Assembly: GCF_051106095.1 (NCBI RefSeq)
Contig: NC_135785.1
Coordinates: 220,405,045-220,469,044, forward strand
DNA: 64,000 bases
Source: Pogona vitticeps
Lineage: Eukaryota > Chordata > Lepidosauria > Squamata > Agamidae
Reading direction: 5' to 3'
Notes under the pieces: generated by a model
The model's database searches: none
Told to the model about the DNA's origin: nothing
Seen by the model: the letters and a program-made list of their open reading frames with translations, nothing else
In this document: piece by piece, positions 48,885 to 60,100 of the stretch
Numbering within the stretch: the first letter of the stretch is position 1
Layout of the letters: each line of letters opens with the position of its first letter
Translations under genes and position numbers: made by a program

Positions 48885-49499
48885 TGTGAGCTGATAATAT
48901 TGATTATAGAACGCTTCACAAAGACCCCAGACACCAATTCTTCTAAAAATTAACAGAAAATGAATTTCTTCGTGTAAGTTGGGAACTTGCTTATCTTGAA
49001 CACCTGTTCCTACAGAAACCACAGAATATCCTGTTATTCTCTATATGTCTGGAGCACCGAGCAACGGTTTGCAGCCCAGATGGCTGAGTTTGTGGTTAAT
49101 ATCGGCCAAACCATAGATATCCTGTGTATTTTGTTTCCTCTTGAAAAGTAACGGTTTGCAATCAAAATTAGAATAACCCAGGGCGGGGGAACCGCTCAAG
49201 AGTAATACTTAGAAAAACCAGCCCCTCTTGAACTCCTATAGGTAGAAGACTCTGTAGTCAAACCCCCTTACCTAATTGTCTGCCAATAGATATTTTTTTG
49301 TAACCTTATTTCCTTGTGGTTAGAAGTAATAAAAGTTCTTTGCATTGTTTGATCGGGGTCCCTCGTGCCTGGGGGACCCGAATGGCCATTCGAAAATAAA
49401 CAGCGCTTGTTCTCTCTTGAGTCTGTGTATGGTCAAATCTCATGCTTGCTGGTACAAGAGTGTTTTAACACTTCCAGATTTCTTTATGTCTGGCTGACA
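48885..49499 (+). repeat. 3' LTR of the class I endogenous retrovirus
   Basis: This LTR is 615 bp, the same length as the 5' LTR and apparently the same sequence, and is preceded by a purine tract (aaaggggggaagc). It is followed by the actc target duplication. Confidence 0.93.
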
Positions 49500-49503
49500 A
49501 CTC

Positions 49504-50480
49504 TTTCCCCCATACCATATCCTGAAGACTATTTCACCAATGGACCTTTCTGACATTAGTAGCACAGTATCCTGAGGAATTTAAGTACAAAAATAATCTC
49601 AACGTTTGTTATGCAAAGGCTGATTTCCCCCCTCTCTACTAATGCTACCAAAGAAACCTGTATGCTTCACCCAAGGCTAGATTCTTCACCCAAGGCTAGA
49701 TTCAAATGTCTGTTACTGTTGTCTTTGCATTTAATATAGAGAAGGGGAATTGATCATTGTCTTCTTCCTTCACGTTCTCCTAGCTCTTGCACACTCTCTT
49801 ATTCTTCAAGCCCCTATCATTTGTCTTGAAATAAAGATAATTGCAGACATCTGCTGCTTAAAACATTTCCCAAATGTATGGACTTCCAAGTCTTCCTACT
49901 TCCCTTTTTAAAATACTGTACTGTACCCAGTGGCCTTGATGAAGAGTTCTGGTGAATTAACAGGCTTGCATCTTCTCTTTAGTTCACTTTAATAAAGATG
50001 CTACCCACTAATGGATTTTAAATTTTACTCCTACAAATCAACATTCTTTCTTTTCCAAGAAATTGAAACACTTCCCCCCTGACGTCTGAAAGTGTCCACG
50101 TTTACGTTACTTTCCATTGAGCAATTCCAATTCATGGCGACTCTATGAATTAATAACTTCCAAAAAGTTCCTATCGTCGACTCAGGTCTTGCAAACTTAA
50201 AGGCCCGGTTTCTCTTACTGAGTCAATCCATCCCGTCAGTCTTAGGGACGACAGTTACTTCTCCCCCCTCAAATTCATTGGATTAAGATGGCGTACGTTT
50301 TTAGTCTCTTTGGCTTGGTCGCATTACAGAGTTCATTTACTCCTTCCTCTTGAGTCGTCCACGCTCTTATCAAGAATTTCTTCTGACTAACAACTCTCTT
50401 CGCCCACTGCCAAGTTACCAAACCAAGTTTTGGAGCAAACAATCAGAAAGTTTCAAAGCTATGGCCCAGTCCAGAGATAA
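49504..50480. other. Intergenic region upstream of MAEL
   Basis: Mostly unremarkable. A 19-base phrase (cttcacccaaggctagatt) is repeated in tandem at about 49,668-49,706. At about 50,098-50,262 there is a decayed interspersed repeat (ttccaattcatggcgactct, then tcaggtcttgcaaactt) of the SINE-like class common in squamates. Confidence 0.5.
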
Positions 50481-50696
50481 ATAAGCCGAGCCCTTTCCCG
50501 CCCCGGCACGTGGCGCCTTCGCGCGGCGGTTTCCTAAAAGGCGCCGCGCGATTGGTGCATTTCTTCTTAAAATTACTGGAAGCGTCTCATTTTTTTTTCT
50601 TCCTACGACTTGCGGCATCACCACCTCTCCCGCCACCCCCTTTTTCTTTTTTTTCTCTCTCTTTCCCTCGCTTTTTCTGCATTCCCGTTTCTTGCG
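50481..50696 (+). promoter_or_regulatory. MAEL: Likely MAEL promoter and 5' leader
   Basis: Sequence directly upstream of the MAEL start turns GC- and CpG-rich, unlike the surrounding DNA. An inverted CCAAT box (attgg, 50,551-50,555) lies next to a perfect 9-bp GC inverted repeat (cgcgcggcg at 50,520-50,528 with its complement at 50,542-50,550). No TATA box is evident. A pyrimidine-rich tract (50,588-50,690) precedes the ATG. The transcription start cannot be placed by eye. Confidence 0.55.
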
Positions 50697-50828
50697 ATGC
50701 CTAATCGCAAAGGGGCGCGCAACGCTTTTTACTTCTTCGCGCTGGAGAAGCTGGAGGAGCTGAGGCGGCGGGGCCTGGCCGTGGCTGGCGTGGCGGATGC
50801 GATCCCGCATTGCGCTGGCGACTGGGAG
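50697..50828 (+). CDS. MAEL: MAEL exon 1 (start of HMG-box domain)
   Basis: The exon encodes 44 residues: MPNRKGARNAFYFFALEKL, then EELRRRGLAVAGVADAIPHC and AGDWE. This is the conserved N-terminus of Maelstrom, whose HMG-box starts here (in human MPNRKASRNAYYFF). The ATG is the only fitting start. The donor follows GAG as gtgagg, phase 0. MAEL acts in germ cells, in nuage and nucleus, in piRNA-guided silencing of transposons. The reading frame is undamaged. The gene diverges from ILDR2, whose start is 15 kb away, as expected from the vertebrate gene order. Confidence 0.95.
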
Positions 50829-51822
50829 GTGAGGGAAGCAGGGCCTCTTCGCCCCCCCCCCTTCGCCATTCCTGAGGGAGGCGGGAAGGTGCAGCAACTT
50901 TCGAGGCCGCGTTTGCCTGACTTTGGTCAAAAGAGACTCAACGTGCCCTTAAACCAAGGGGCTTAAATATAGTGTTGGACGTTAACTGCCCCGCCCTGGG
51001 TTTAATAGACCCCTTCAGTCCTCACGGGAGTGTGAGGGAAATGATCGGTTCTCTCTGCGGTGTGCGCCGTCCCACACAGGGCGCTTTCTTTTCCTTTAAC
51101 GATACGACCTTTTGTGAAAAGGCCTGGCTTTCTGTCATTTCTAGTCTAAACGCCGAAAGAAAAAGAAAAAACAACGACTGACGGCTTGATTGTAGTCATG
51201 CTGTGTTGCAAATTCATAAGGGTCTGGTAAGATGCGGGGGGGGGGAGAAGCTCTTCAGCAACTTCTGTTGCAAGTTGCAGTGGCTCAAGATTGGCTGTAG
51301 ATGTCCTTGATTTGTTCTAGTCCTTCTGAATTATTCCACCTTTTTTGAGCGTCACATTTGTCAATGCATTGTTGCTATCAATGAAGCCATATTTATTTGT
51401 CAACACCAGGAATTACAGTAAATAATGGCTTCCTCGTTCATAACCAAACCATAAACCAGTTGTTCAGTGTTGAGCTGTTTTTCCTAAGCATTTTGTGGAG
51501 TAAGCCCAATGGGATTTCTTCCAGTTTGTTTATAACAGGATTGACCTGTGAGAAACTGATAATCAAAACCCAACAAAGTCAAGCATTTATAAATCATATT
51601 GATTTCAGTGAGTTTAAATTGTGGTTAGTATTCTCTGTTGAATCAGTAGAGTTTTTAGGAAGAAAAGCCTTAAGAACATGGCCAAACAGCCCTGAAAACC
51701 CACAACAACCAATAGAGTTTTAATAGATTATAATTGTGTATGTATTGATAGGAAGTATAGGGAATTTTAAATTTTCTAGCTGGAAAGGAATTAAGTTAAA
51801 TAATGCTTGTTTTACTCCCAAG
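50829..51822. other. MAEL intron 1 (1.0 kb)
   Basis: This is a GT-AG intron (gtgagg to cccaag). It holds a 55-bp piece of the unnamed repeat family at about 51,660-51,715 (gaacatggccaaacagccct), otherwise nothing I can name. Confidence 0.85.
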
Positions 51823-51906
51823 ATTCTCACTGAAGAGCAGAAAGAAAGGTATGCTGAAATGGCTCGTCAGTGGAAAGCAAAGAAATCGGAAGGAACAGCA
51901 AAAAAG
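51823..51906 (+). CDS. MAEL: MAEL exon 2 (end of HMG-box domain)
   Basis: The 84-bp exon encodes 28 residues, ILTEEQKERYAEMARQWKAK followed by KSEGTAKK. It aligns with the human REEEKEKYAEMAREWRA region that closes the HMG box. The acceptor is tactcccaag, the donor gtaaat, phase 0 on both sides. The lysine-rich end is typical of the linker after the HMG box. Confidence 0.93.
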
Positions 51907-54900
51907 GTAAATGCAACCATGAACCTGGAATGGAAGTACATTAGGATTTATAATATATTCTTTGGGACCAAGTTAGAATACTGAAAACAGATACACAATT
52001 GACAATAGTTTAAAATAACATTGGTGAGCGCAAAGTGATTCTTAGGTATTTGAGAAAGTTACTAAGTGAGTGGTTCCATCATGAATCAATGGCAGGGTGC
52101 TTGAGTCCTTTTTTAAAGCTTAGCAAGTTGACTAGCTGGTTAATGCTTATTGTGATAGAGAAGGGAATAATATCTGGCCCTAAAACAGTGGGTGATTATT
52201 TTTTGAATAAAAAATAAGGTACCAGTTGTTTCAAGTTTAGAAGCCTGGGTTATTTTGTCAGATTTAGAAGATAATATTTTTAACTTTAATATTTAAAATT
52301 AAAAAGGCACAACATTATTATGAGATGTATAGAAGTTGTACTAGTAATTGGATTAGTATCACAAGCTCTATTTAAGCAGGTGTTCAGACAGTAAGTGAAA
52401 ACAGGCTTGGAAGGATTGCCCCATCCACCTCCTGATTTTCACATGATGAGCAAGAAAGTTATAAGGGCTACCACAATTGTAACTGGCTCAATGTAGTTGC
52501 ATTTCTCCTTGTGTTGAGGAATACCAGTGCCAAACTACTGAGCTGCATGGACAAGTGTTGACAATATTCATCTGAAAATAGGTGCAGTCTTCCATGAGAC
52601 TTTCTGCTCAGTGGAACACGATGAACATAGTGAGAGATTTAAGGCTGTCAAACACATGTTCTCTGCACTTAAATGTTGTGAATGCTTAAGGTTATGTAGG
52701 TTTATAGAATATAAAAAATGAAGCAATGACCCACAGACTGAAAACACTCAATATACATACATTCCAATCCCTAAGAAAGGAAATGCCAAGGAGTTCAGTA
52801 ACTATAAGACAATTGATTTAATTTTCCATGCAAGAAAAGTGATGCTCAAGGTTTTGCAACAAAAGCTTTCCCCTTATATGGAGCAAGAAATGCCTGATGT
52901 TCAAGACAGATTCTGAAAAGGAAGAGGAACTCAGGATCTTACTGTAAATATCTGCTGGCTGCTGGAGAGCACCAGAGAATTTCAGAAGAGCAACCAGTGC
53001 TTTATAAACTTCAGCAAAGCTTTTGACAATGTAGATATGTAGATCATGAGAAACTATGGGTTGTTATGAAAGAAATGGGTGTGCCTCAGCCCTTGATTGT
53101 CCTGATGTATAACAAGTATTGTGGACAAGAAACTGCCATTGGGACAGAATATGGACAGACAATGGTTACCTACAGGCAGAGGTGTCAGGCACCTCTCTAC
53201 CTCAGATTCTTTTTCCTGCCTTTTTTCCCAGTCAGGTTTCTGTTAATGTTATTTATGGAGTCTGAAGACAGAGTGATGTGTTCTGGCAGCTAGTCAGTAA
53301 TGAAGCAAATCAGGTAACCAGCTCAGCAGTGTAACAAGTTAATATTTTCTACACAAGATGTTTGTTTTGTATCTGTGAAGAACTGTAGGTAAATAGAAAC
53401 ATTTTATTATTACCAAAGTCTCTGAGTGAATGTATTGAGACAGCAAGCTTCAGTTGATGTAAACTAACAGATAAGAGATAATCTACTGAGGAAGACTTGA
53501 AGGCAAGTCTGCTCTGTATCTCCTTGCATGAAACTTTTTTATTCATTGAGAAATTTTAATTATAACGCCACATTCTGCCCCAAGAGAAACATCAGTAATT
53601 TAAGATATTCAGATAAGACCATCTTATTCACTGAAAGCAGCAATGACTTGAAATGACTTTTAGTGAAATGAAAGAAGAAAGTGCCAAAGTAGGGCTGCAA
53701 TTGAAAGTTAAGAAGACAAAAATAATGACTACAGAACTATACAACTTCAGTATTGACCATGAATAAATTGAAATAGTTAAAGATTTTGTATACCTTGGTT
53801 TAGTCACCAATCCAAATGGAGACTGCAGCCAGGAAACTGAGACATAGAAGGGCAGCAATGAAGGAATTACAAAAGATTATCTAAGAGAAGGATGTGTCAT
53901 TGGACCAAAATCATCCACACTCTTGTACAGTAGTATCCACTGGATCAAAATCTGTTGTTTCACTTATCCACAGATTGAAAATGCTAAAAATATTTAAAAA
54001 TACCTACAAGTATAGATTTTAAAGGTGTAATTATTAGACTGGCCACTAGGTAAGTCACCACCATTTCACCTGGTCTCTTAGCAGCTGATGAAAAAGTGAG
54101 TCCTAGATCAAATCAAGCCAGAACTATATGTGGAGGCAAAAATGCTGAAGCTGAGGCTGTCCTACTTTAGGCACATAATGACAAAGCAGGATTCTTAGGA
54201 AAAGACAATAATGCTAGGAAAGATGAAAGGCAGCAGGAAAAGAGAAAGACCATGTATAATATGGACTGACTTCCTAAAGGAATCATAGGCTTGAGTTTAC
54301 AAGAGCGGAGCAGGGCAGTTGAAGACAGGTCATTTTGGAGATCTCTGAATCATAGAATTACTATGAGTTGTAAGTGACTTGATGGCGCATAATAGCAACA
54401 AATTAATTTAATTAAAACAATCTTATTAGAAATCAATCCAGTTTACCAGATTTGTAGGTAAGTTGACAGATGCTAGCCACTTCATCTGTGGAATTTTCTA
54501 GTGTTATGTGGTCATGAACGTTAGAATGTCAGTGGCTGTGTTACACTTCTACCGTCAATATGTCACCTATGAGAAAATAGCAATAGCATACAGTATTTGT
54601 ATTATCCCAGAGATTCAGATGCTGCAGAAGTTACTGAAGGAAAAGGGTGGAATTGTACCTTGTGTGACTTTGCTCACATCAGGCCCACAATTCTTTTTCT
54701 TTCTTTTCTTTTATTTCTTTCTTTTTTGATTACATATATTTCATTTTTTTTCTCCACTGAGTTAAAGGTGATGTACATGACTTTCTTTTGTTCCCTTTAT
54801 CTTCTCCCATCTCTGAGATGTGTCAGGCTGTGTGTTTGATCCAAGGTCACGCAGTGAGCTTAATAGCTGAGTGGATTTTAACTTACTGTAAGTCTTCTCT

Positions 54901-55035
54901 ATTATCCCAGTCTTCTCTTGGTTAGACTAGACAGGATGATTTTCCACGTGTGTTACTAGAGAATGACAATATTGTAGTCCCTTTTCATTTATTCAATACT
55001 AGATGAACTAATGAGTTATTTCAACTTTTTTTTAG
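51907..55035. other. MAEL intron 2 (3.1 kb)
   Basis: The intron holds an old RTE-type LINE at 52,740-54,400. The parts 51,960-52,735 and 54,401-55,030 show nothing I can name, apart from a T-rich tract at about 54,690-54,760. Confidence 0.8.
52740..54400 (+). mobile_element. Old RTE/BovB-like LINE, heavily decayed
   Basis: Broken frames read SNYKTIDLIFHARKVMLKV, FINFSKAFDNVD, LWVVMKEMGVPQPLIVLMY and, further on, GDCSQE and a distal piece with VEDRSFW. The 3' end is gtgacttgatggcgcataat. The order and phrases fit an RTE element related to BovB but much older than the copy at position 1: stops and frame changes are frequent. A segment of about 53,195-53,585 does not fit the reverse transcriptase and is probably an insertion of unknown origin. 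Confidence 0.7.
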
Positions 55036-55129
55036 TCATCCAGCCAAGTTCCAGAATCTTTCCCCAAACAAATTAAGAGGAGCACTCCTGTAGCAAACCC
55101 TGTCAAAGCACTCAGAACATATGATCAAG
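55036..55129 (+). CDS. MAEL: MAEL exon 3 (linker after HMG box)
   Basis: The 94-bp exon continues in phase 0 from exon 2 and encodes SSSQVPESFPKQIKRSTPVA, then NPVKALRTYDQ plus one base. The acceptor follows a long T tract (tttttttag) and the donor is gtaaag. The linker is poorly conserved in MAEL, so support comes from frame, splice sites and the basic, proline-containing composition rather than alignment. The conserved MAEL domain (RNase H-like) should be encoded by exons beyond the window. Confidence 0.72.
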
Positions 55130-55794
55130 GTAAAGTATAGTGAAAATGTGGTAAGTCTCTTCAATTATTTGCCTATCTTGTATATTTTCTAAATAAGAGT
55201 TGATGCAAACAATTCTGCCTTTTATAAGCTCATTAAACTTAAGAGGGACAGGACAGAAGAATGGTGCATATCAGCAAAGCATTTCTAATCAGGTGTGTAA
55301 GCCATAATTTCTTAATGATCTACGTTACCAGTGCAGCCTTAAATGATGTAATATACTTCATAGTAAAGTACCTGTAGGCATGGTGGACAGAGTACATCCC
55401 TCTGAACATTGGACCATAGCTCTAAACATTCCTCTTCACTAATTATTTTGGCTAGGGTTGATGGCAGTTGAAGTCTAGTAGCATTTGGTGCCTACCCTCT
55501 TAACTACTTTGTAAGGTACTGTAGTTTGACTGTTCAGCACCTTTTTCAACTCTTGTCATTTTTCATGTTTGACAACTAACTGAATACAATCTTCAAAGTA
55601 TGGTTGCGCCTCATAATTACAAAATGGCAAATACTGTAAGATATTATCACTTGTTTTTATGTTGTTTTTCTGCGTTTACCCAACATGGAATCTACTTAAA
55701 AAACAAACACATACACACACACAGCAGCAGCAACTCACTGAGCTAACATTTTCATCAAACTGGGCTAACATTTTCATCAAACTATCAAGATCAC
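55130..55794. other. MAEL intron 3, part before the gypsy element
   Basis: This is AT-rich intronic DNA without a recognised element. Just before the insertion site a 23-base phrase (gctaacattttcatcaaact plus a few bases) is repeated in tandem at about 55,741-55,785. Confidence 0.6.
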
Positions 55795-56661
55795 TGTGAT
55801 GATTTGTGTTTTTAGAATGGGATATGTAGTCCTAAGATTGTCCCAATAGCATCCATTTTGATTTAAAGTCTGTTCTGTAGTAGGAAAGTTTTACATGCTG
55901 TTTCAGAGAAGCTTCGCTCTCTGGTTATCTCGTTGCTAAGCTGAGTAGAGAGCAGAGACTTTCGTAGTCAAAATAATTCTGCCACAAAGAATGATAACAA
56001 CTGAAGATCCATGAGAAAGTTAGGCGGGACAACATGACCCAGGAGGCATTCTGGGAAGAAGAAGAGTGAGGAGAGAAAAAAAAGATGGAGTTTGCCTGAG
56101 AAAGGGGCAGACACGTGCTTTTCCCTAAATGGACTATTTTTCCTACCATGGACTGGTTTTCATCTAGCATCAGCCTTTGAAGACCCAAGACACGTGAGAT
56201 GGACTATGTTATCCTTTATATTAGTTAGCATAGTTTCATTTCTTTATTTTTTCAGCTGGAGTGGGGGGAGTGGAGTGTTCCGTTGGTCTTGAATGAAAAT
56301 GTACCTACTAAACTATTTTACTATCAACTGAAATCTTTTCTAAAGCAAATCTTTTCAATAAAGCAGTAATGTTTGAAACTGCAGGTGTTAGTTCTTGCAC
56401 AGACGGGCTGAATGTCTAATTGGCCACGTGTGTTTGCTACCCTAAGTTATAGAGCCAGATTGTTCTGAGTATAGCTCAAGGATGTGTCTGTGTGTGTTGC
56501 TTTCTTACTAAGGAGATTGGCTTCTGAGGAAGAAAATTTAGACAGAACCCGGCTGAGTTCCAAGTGGCTCTGCTCAGCAGTTAGAGGTTTGTCTGGTTTT
56601 CGTACTCGTCCCAATTTCCGGCACCCCCATAAATCTTCTTGGAGATAAGGGGCTGCTTACA
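55795..56661 (+). repeat. 5' LTR of the gypsy element
   Basis: The 867-bp LTR begins TGTGATG and ends CTTACA. An aataaa polyadenylation-type signal lies at about 56,358. By eye I find no substitution relative to the 3' LTR. Confidence 0.93.
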
Positions 56662-56679
56662 TGGTGGCAGCGGTGGGAT
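56662..56679 (+). promoter_or_regulatory. Primer binding site, tRNA-Leu type
   Basis: The 18 bases tggtggcagcggtgggat directly after the LTR are, from memory, the complement of the 3' end of vertebrate tRNA-Leu (AAG/TAG), including CCA. This is the priming site for minus-strand synthesis in this type of element. Confidence 0.8.
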
Positions 56680-57103
56680 GAAACACGGGCTTTGATTTAT
56701 TGTGTTTACTTTGGCTTAAGTTGAAAGCAGCAAGCATCTCGATGCATGTGCTTTTCACAGAGGAAACTTCCAAGCTTTGGCAAAGGGGTTTCTTCCACGC
56801 TATTTACTTTGAAGAGCTATAAACTAGCCAAATTGCATTTTTCTTTTAAGCTAAGGGTCTTAATGGAAAGACTTAGCTTTAAGCCAAGTCTGTAAGAACT
56901 AATACTTTGTTTATGTAATTGGGCTGTTTAATGAGTGGGCATTTTCATGCAAGTAAACGGTCGCCCTTCTTAAGCTCCAGTTTAGGGCTGTTTCCTGCCA
57001 GAATGTTTTGTGGCTTGCCCACACCCTACAGTTTAGGCTGCAGGAGTGGGGAGAAGATTTTTCCTTTTGGGTCGGATTGGCGTTTGCGTTAGTTGCAGCT
57101 TAT

Positions 57104-60100
57104 ATGGAGCAACACTTAGCAGGAGAAGAATTTTTGGAATTGCCTGGAGAGCTGTTTGTGACTCAGAGAAAAGTTAAGATTGGTAGTGCATCTGCTAAGC
57201 TGCCTTTGGTTAGTACAGATACGAAGCCCTGGCACCAAGAGCTTTTGGAGGCTCTTGAGCACGACGTCTTGACTCCAAGTGGAGCTAAGCAAAGGATTAC
57301 TTATGATTCTTCACAACTGAGAAGGGAATTACAAAAGGGAAATATAATGGCTAAACTCCCAGCACAGGACATCCAGGATCTACTTAGATCTGATTCAGAT
57401 CGGACTTGGACTAAGTTGCAACAGATGGATCAGGCAGAGGAAATGGCGGGTGCCAGCACTCCAGTAGGGAGGGGAGTGCCAGGCAGAGGCATTTCTGATG
57501 GGACAGCAGGAGCAGCAGCAGCAGCAGCAGCCGGTGCTGAGGGCCCTGATCCTAACAAGAGTCTATCACCAGTGGATAAGTTAACAATGATGTTTGCTGA
57601 TTTTGTTGCTTGTCACACTCAAACTATTCGTAATCAGAGCATTGCTGATGAGTTATTGAAGCAGTACAGAGAGGCAAAGGTGGAGCGTTTGGTTAATGAG
57701 CTGAAGGAAAAAGAGGAGTTTAAGAACTCAATAGCCAGTGTTGATAGAAGCAATCTACCTTACTACCATGATGGTGATGATATCTTATCATTTTTATCGA
57801 TATTTGAACAAGCGTGTCGAGATCTTAAGATACCGGAGGCCTGGCACCTCAAGCTACTGCGTACTCAGTGTTCTGGGCAACTTGCCAACTTGGTAGCCAA
57901 ATTATCTGATGAGGACCCTGACTGGCCTACTTTTAAAGAGGTGGTGAAGAGAAAATTTGGTTTCACTTCGGAAATACTGAGGCAGAACTTTAGAAAGCTG
58001 AAAAAGCAGCCTAATGAGTGTTATTCTGCACTAGCTGACAAAATAGAACATCTAGGTGATCAGTGGTTGAGCTCCTTGGGCGCCAGTACTTTTGAGGATT
58101 TAAGAACTGTGTTGTACATGGAGCATTTTCTTAATTTAGTGCCTTCAGAAATAAGGAGTACTTTGTTGGAGAGAGGATACAAAGACTTGCAAACCCTTGC
58201 TTTAAAGACTGATGAAATTCTCTCCTTTAAAACGCATGAACCTGCTGTTAGGCCAAAGACTGCACCAGTAGCGCCTAAGAGACAGAGTCAGCCTGAATTT
58301 AGAAAGCCTTTTCCTCAAGAGCCCAGGCAAAGTTCATTTGAGCAACGCAGGAGTCTAGCTCCTAGCCAGAGTAAAACGCCTCTTAAATGTTTTGAATGTG
58401 GTGGCTCTCATCTGCGACGAGATTGCCCAAGGTTGAATGTGCCAGCTAGCCAAGTTAAGGAGCCAGCTAGAAAAACACCTGTGCCAGCTCCACGCAGATC
58501 TAAAGCAGGCACACCCAAGATGGCGTATGTAGGTTCTGTGCCAGCAGGAACTCAGCAAGTGCCAGCTGCCAGTAATGCAGTTTCTGTACCTCACCAGTCA
58601 AGCATTGTGCCTTCACAGAGTCAGGAAGGAGTTAACCTAACTGTAACCCCTTCGCAAGCCAGTGGAATGCAGGCAGCAGTAAACCAATATGTGCCTAGAG
58701 TTTTGGACTTACAAATTGCTTCAATTTCCTCAGAAATTGTAAAAGAGACTGCATCAGGAGAGAGGTTTTCTGTTATGGATCCTGATTGCATAGTACCAAC
58801 TGCGCAAAGGGACTGGGCAACCCGCACATTTTCTGAGGTGGTTTTTCTTCACACACCTGGAGGTGATATGGCTTTAAGTGCTTTTCGTGATTCGGGTGCC
58901 GACATTTCTTCGATAAGCAAACGTTTTCTAGACCCCACCTTAATCTTGAACAACCTGAGGTGTCCAGTAAAAACTTATGGATCTATAGAGACTGATCAGC
59001 GTTTCATTCCTCTAGCTTATGTCAAAATTTCCTATAAGAGCTGGTCAGGTGCAAAACATATTTTAACCCATGAGGGAAAACCTGATTTTCTTCTTGGAAA
59101 TGATCTTGCTTTTTTGGATCACATGCAGAGTCAAAATGCAACTTCAATGTCGGTAGTTACGCGTTCTCAAAGTAGGGAGATGCATGATCCTGAACGGGAG
59201 CAGGAATCCACTGAGGATAGCTCAGATGGAGACCTTACCCAACAGCAGCCTCTTGTGACCGAACCTGATAATGCAGCTACAACAGAAACTAAAATGGAGG
59301 AGGTGATACCTAAGGGATCAGAGGACTTTAGACTGAAGCAACTTAATGATCCCTCTCTAGCTTCTTTGAGGTCACAAGCAGACAACTATGCTGAACGCCC
59401 TGCGCATCAGCAAGTTAGTTTCCTGTGGGGAGGAAATGGACTTTTGTACAGAGAATATTTCCCCAAATCCAACTTGGATGCCCAACCTGTTCAACAGTTA
59501 GTCGTGCCTACTGAATATAGACTGAGAATACTAGAAATGGCTCATGACCATCCAAGTAGTGGGCACCAGGGAATACAAAAAACCCTAAAGAGGATTTCTC
59601 AACATTTTTACTGGCCTGGTATTTCAAAAACTGTAAAGGACTATGTCAGTTCTTGTGACTATTGCCAACGCACAGGCCATCAAACTGACAAGGTAAAGGC
59701 CGAAATGCAGATTATGGAAATTCCTGACCAAGTGTTCCAGTGTTTGCAAATGGATGTGCTAGGACCTTTTATTCCTACTAAATCTAAGAAGAAATACATC
59801 ATTTCTTTCATCTGTTCTGCCAGTAGGTGGATCGAGGCTTACGCTATTAGCAACCTGACAGCTACCACCATAGCTAGAATTATTGTGGACTTGTGCTCGC
59901 GTATTGGAGTACCATCCAAAATAATTTGTGATCAAGCAGGAGCCTTTACAAGTGAACTTATGCGTAAGATCTGCGAGATAAGTGGAATAACCATCAGTTT
60001 TAGCACGGCCCATCATCCTCAATCTCATGGTATGGTGGAAAGAGGTCAACAAACTTTGCTTAGGATGATTAAAACTTTGACCCAAGAATATGGAAACATT

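Larger units (their letters stand above)
43168..49499 (+). mobile_element. Class I (gammaretrovirus-like) endogenous retrovirus, broken
   Basis: This is a provirus fossil of 6.3 kb flanked by a 4-bp duplication (actc at 43,164-43,167 and 49,500-49,503). Remnants occur in the usual order: gag (about 44,290-44,540), reverse transcriptase end (about 44,790-44,890), RNase H (about 45,540-45,720), integrase (about 46,120-46,950) and envelope with a membrane segment near its end (about 47,000-48,840). The integrase C-terminal and RNase H phrases fit gammaretroviruses. The interior, 5.1 kb, is shorter than a full provirus and has many breaks, probably well over ten, so no gene is usable. The LTRs look identical. 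It lies between ILDR2 and MAEL in MAEL orientation. Confidence 0.9.

Noticed and set aside
35501-50696. Bidirectional ILDR2/MAEL promoter
   Set aside because: The two starts are 15 kb apart with several transposons between; MAEL has its own GC-rich upstream region.
50415-50930. 171-codon minus-strand frame over the MAEL start
   Set aside because: It is the shadow of the GC-rich MAEL promoter and exon 1; low-complexity Arg/Lys-rich product without relatives.
55925-56292. Small frames in the gypsy LTR that recur at 62,429-62,796
   Set aside because: They are identical because the LTRs are; no start context or domain supports a gene.
57008-57103. Start of the gypsy polyprotein at 57,008
   Set aside because: The codon there is TTG, not ATG; the first in-frame ATG is at 57,104, so the upstream part is more likely leader.
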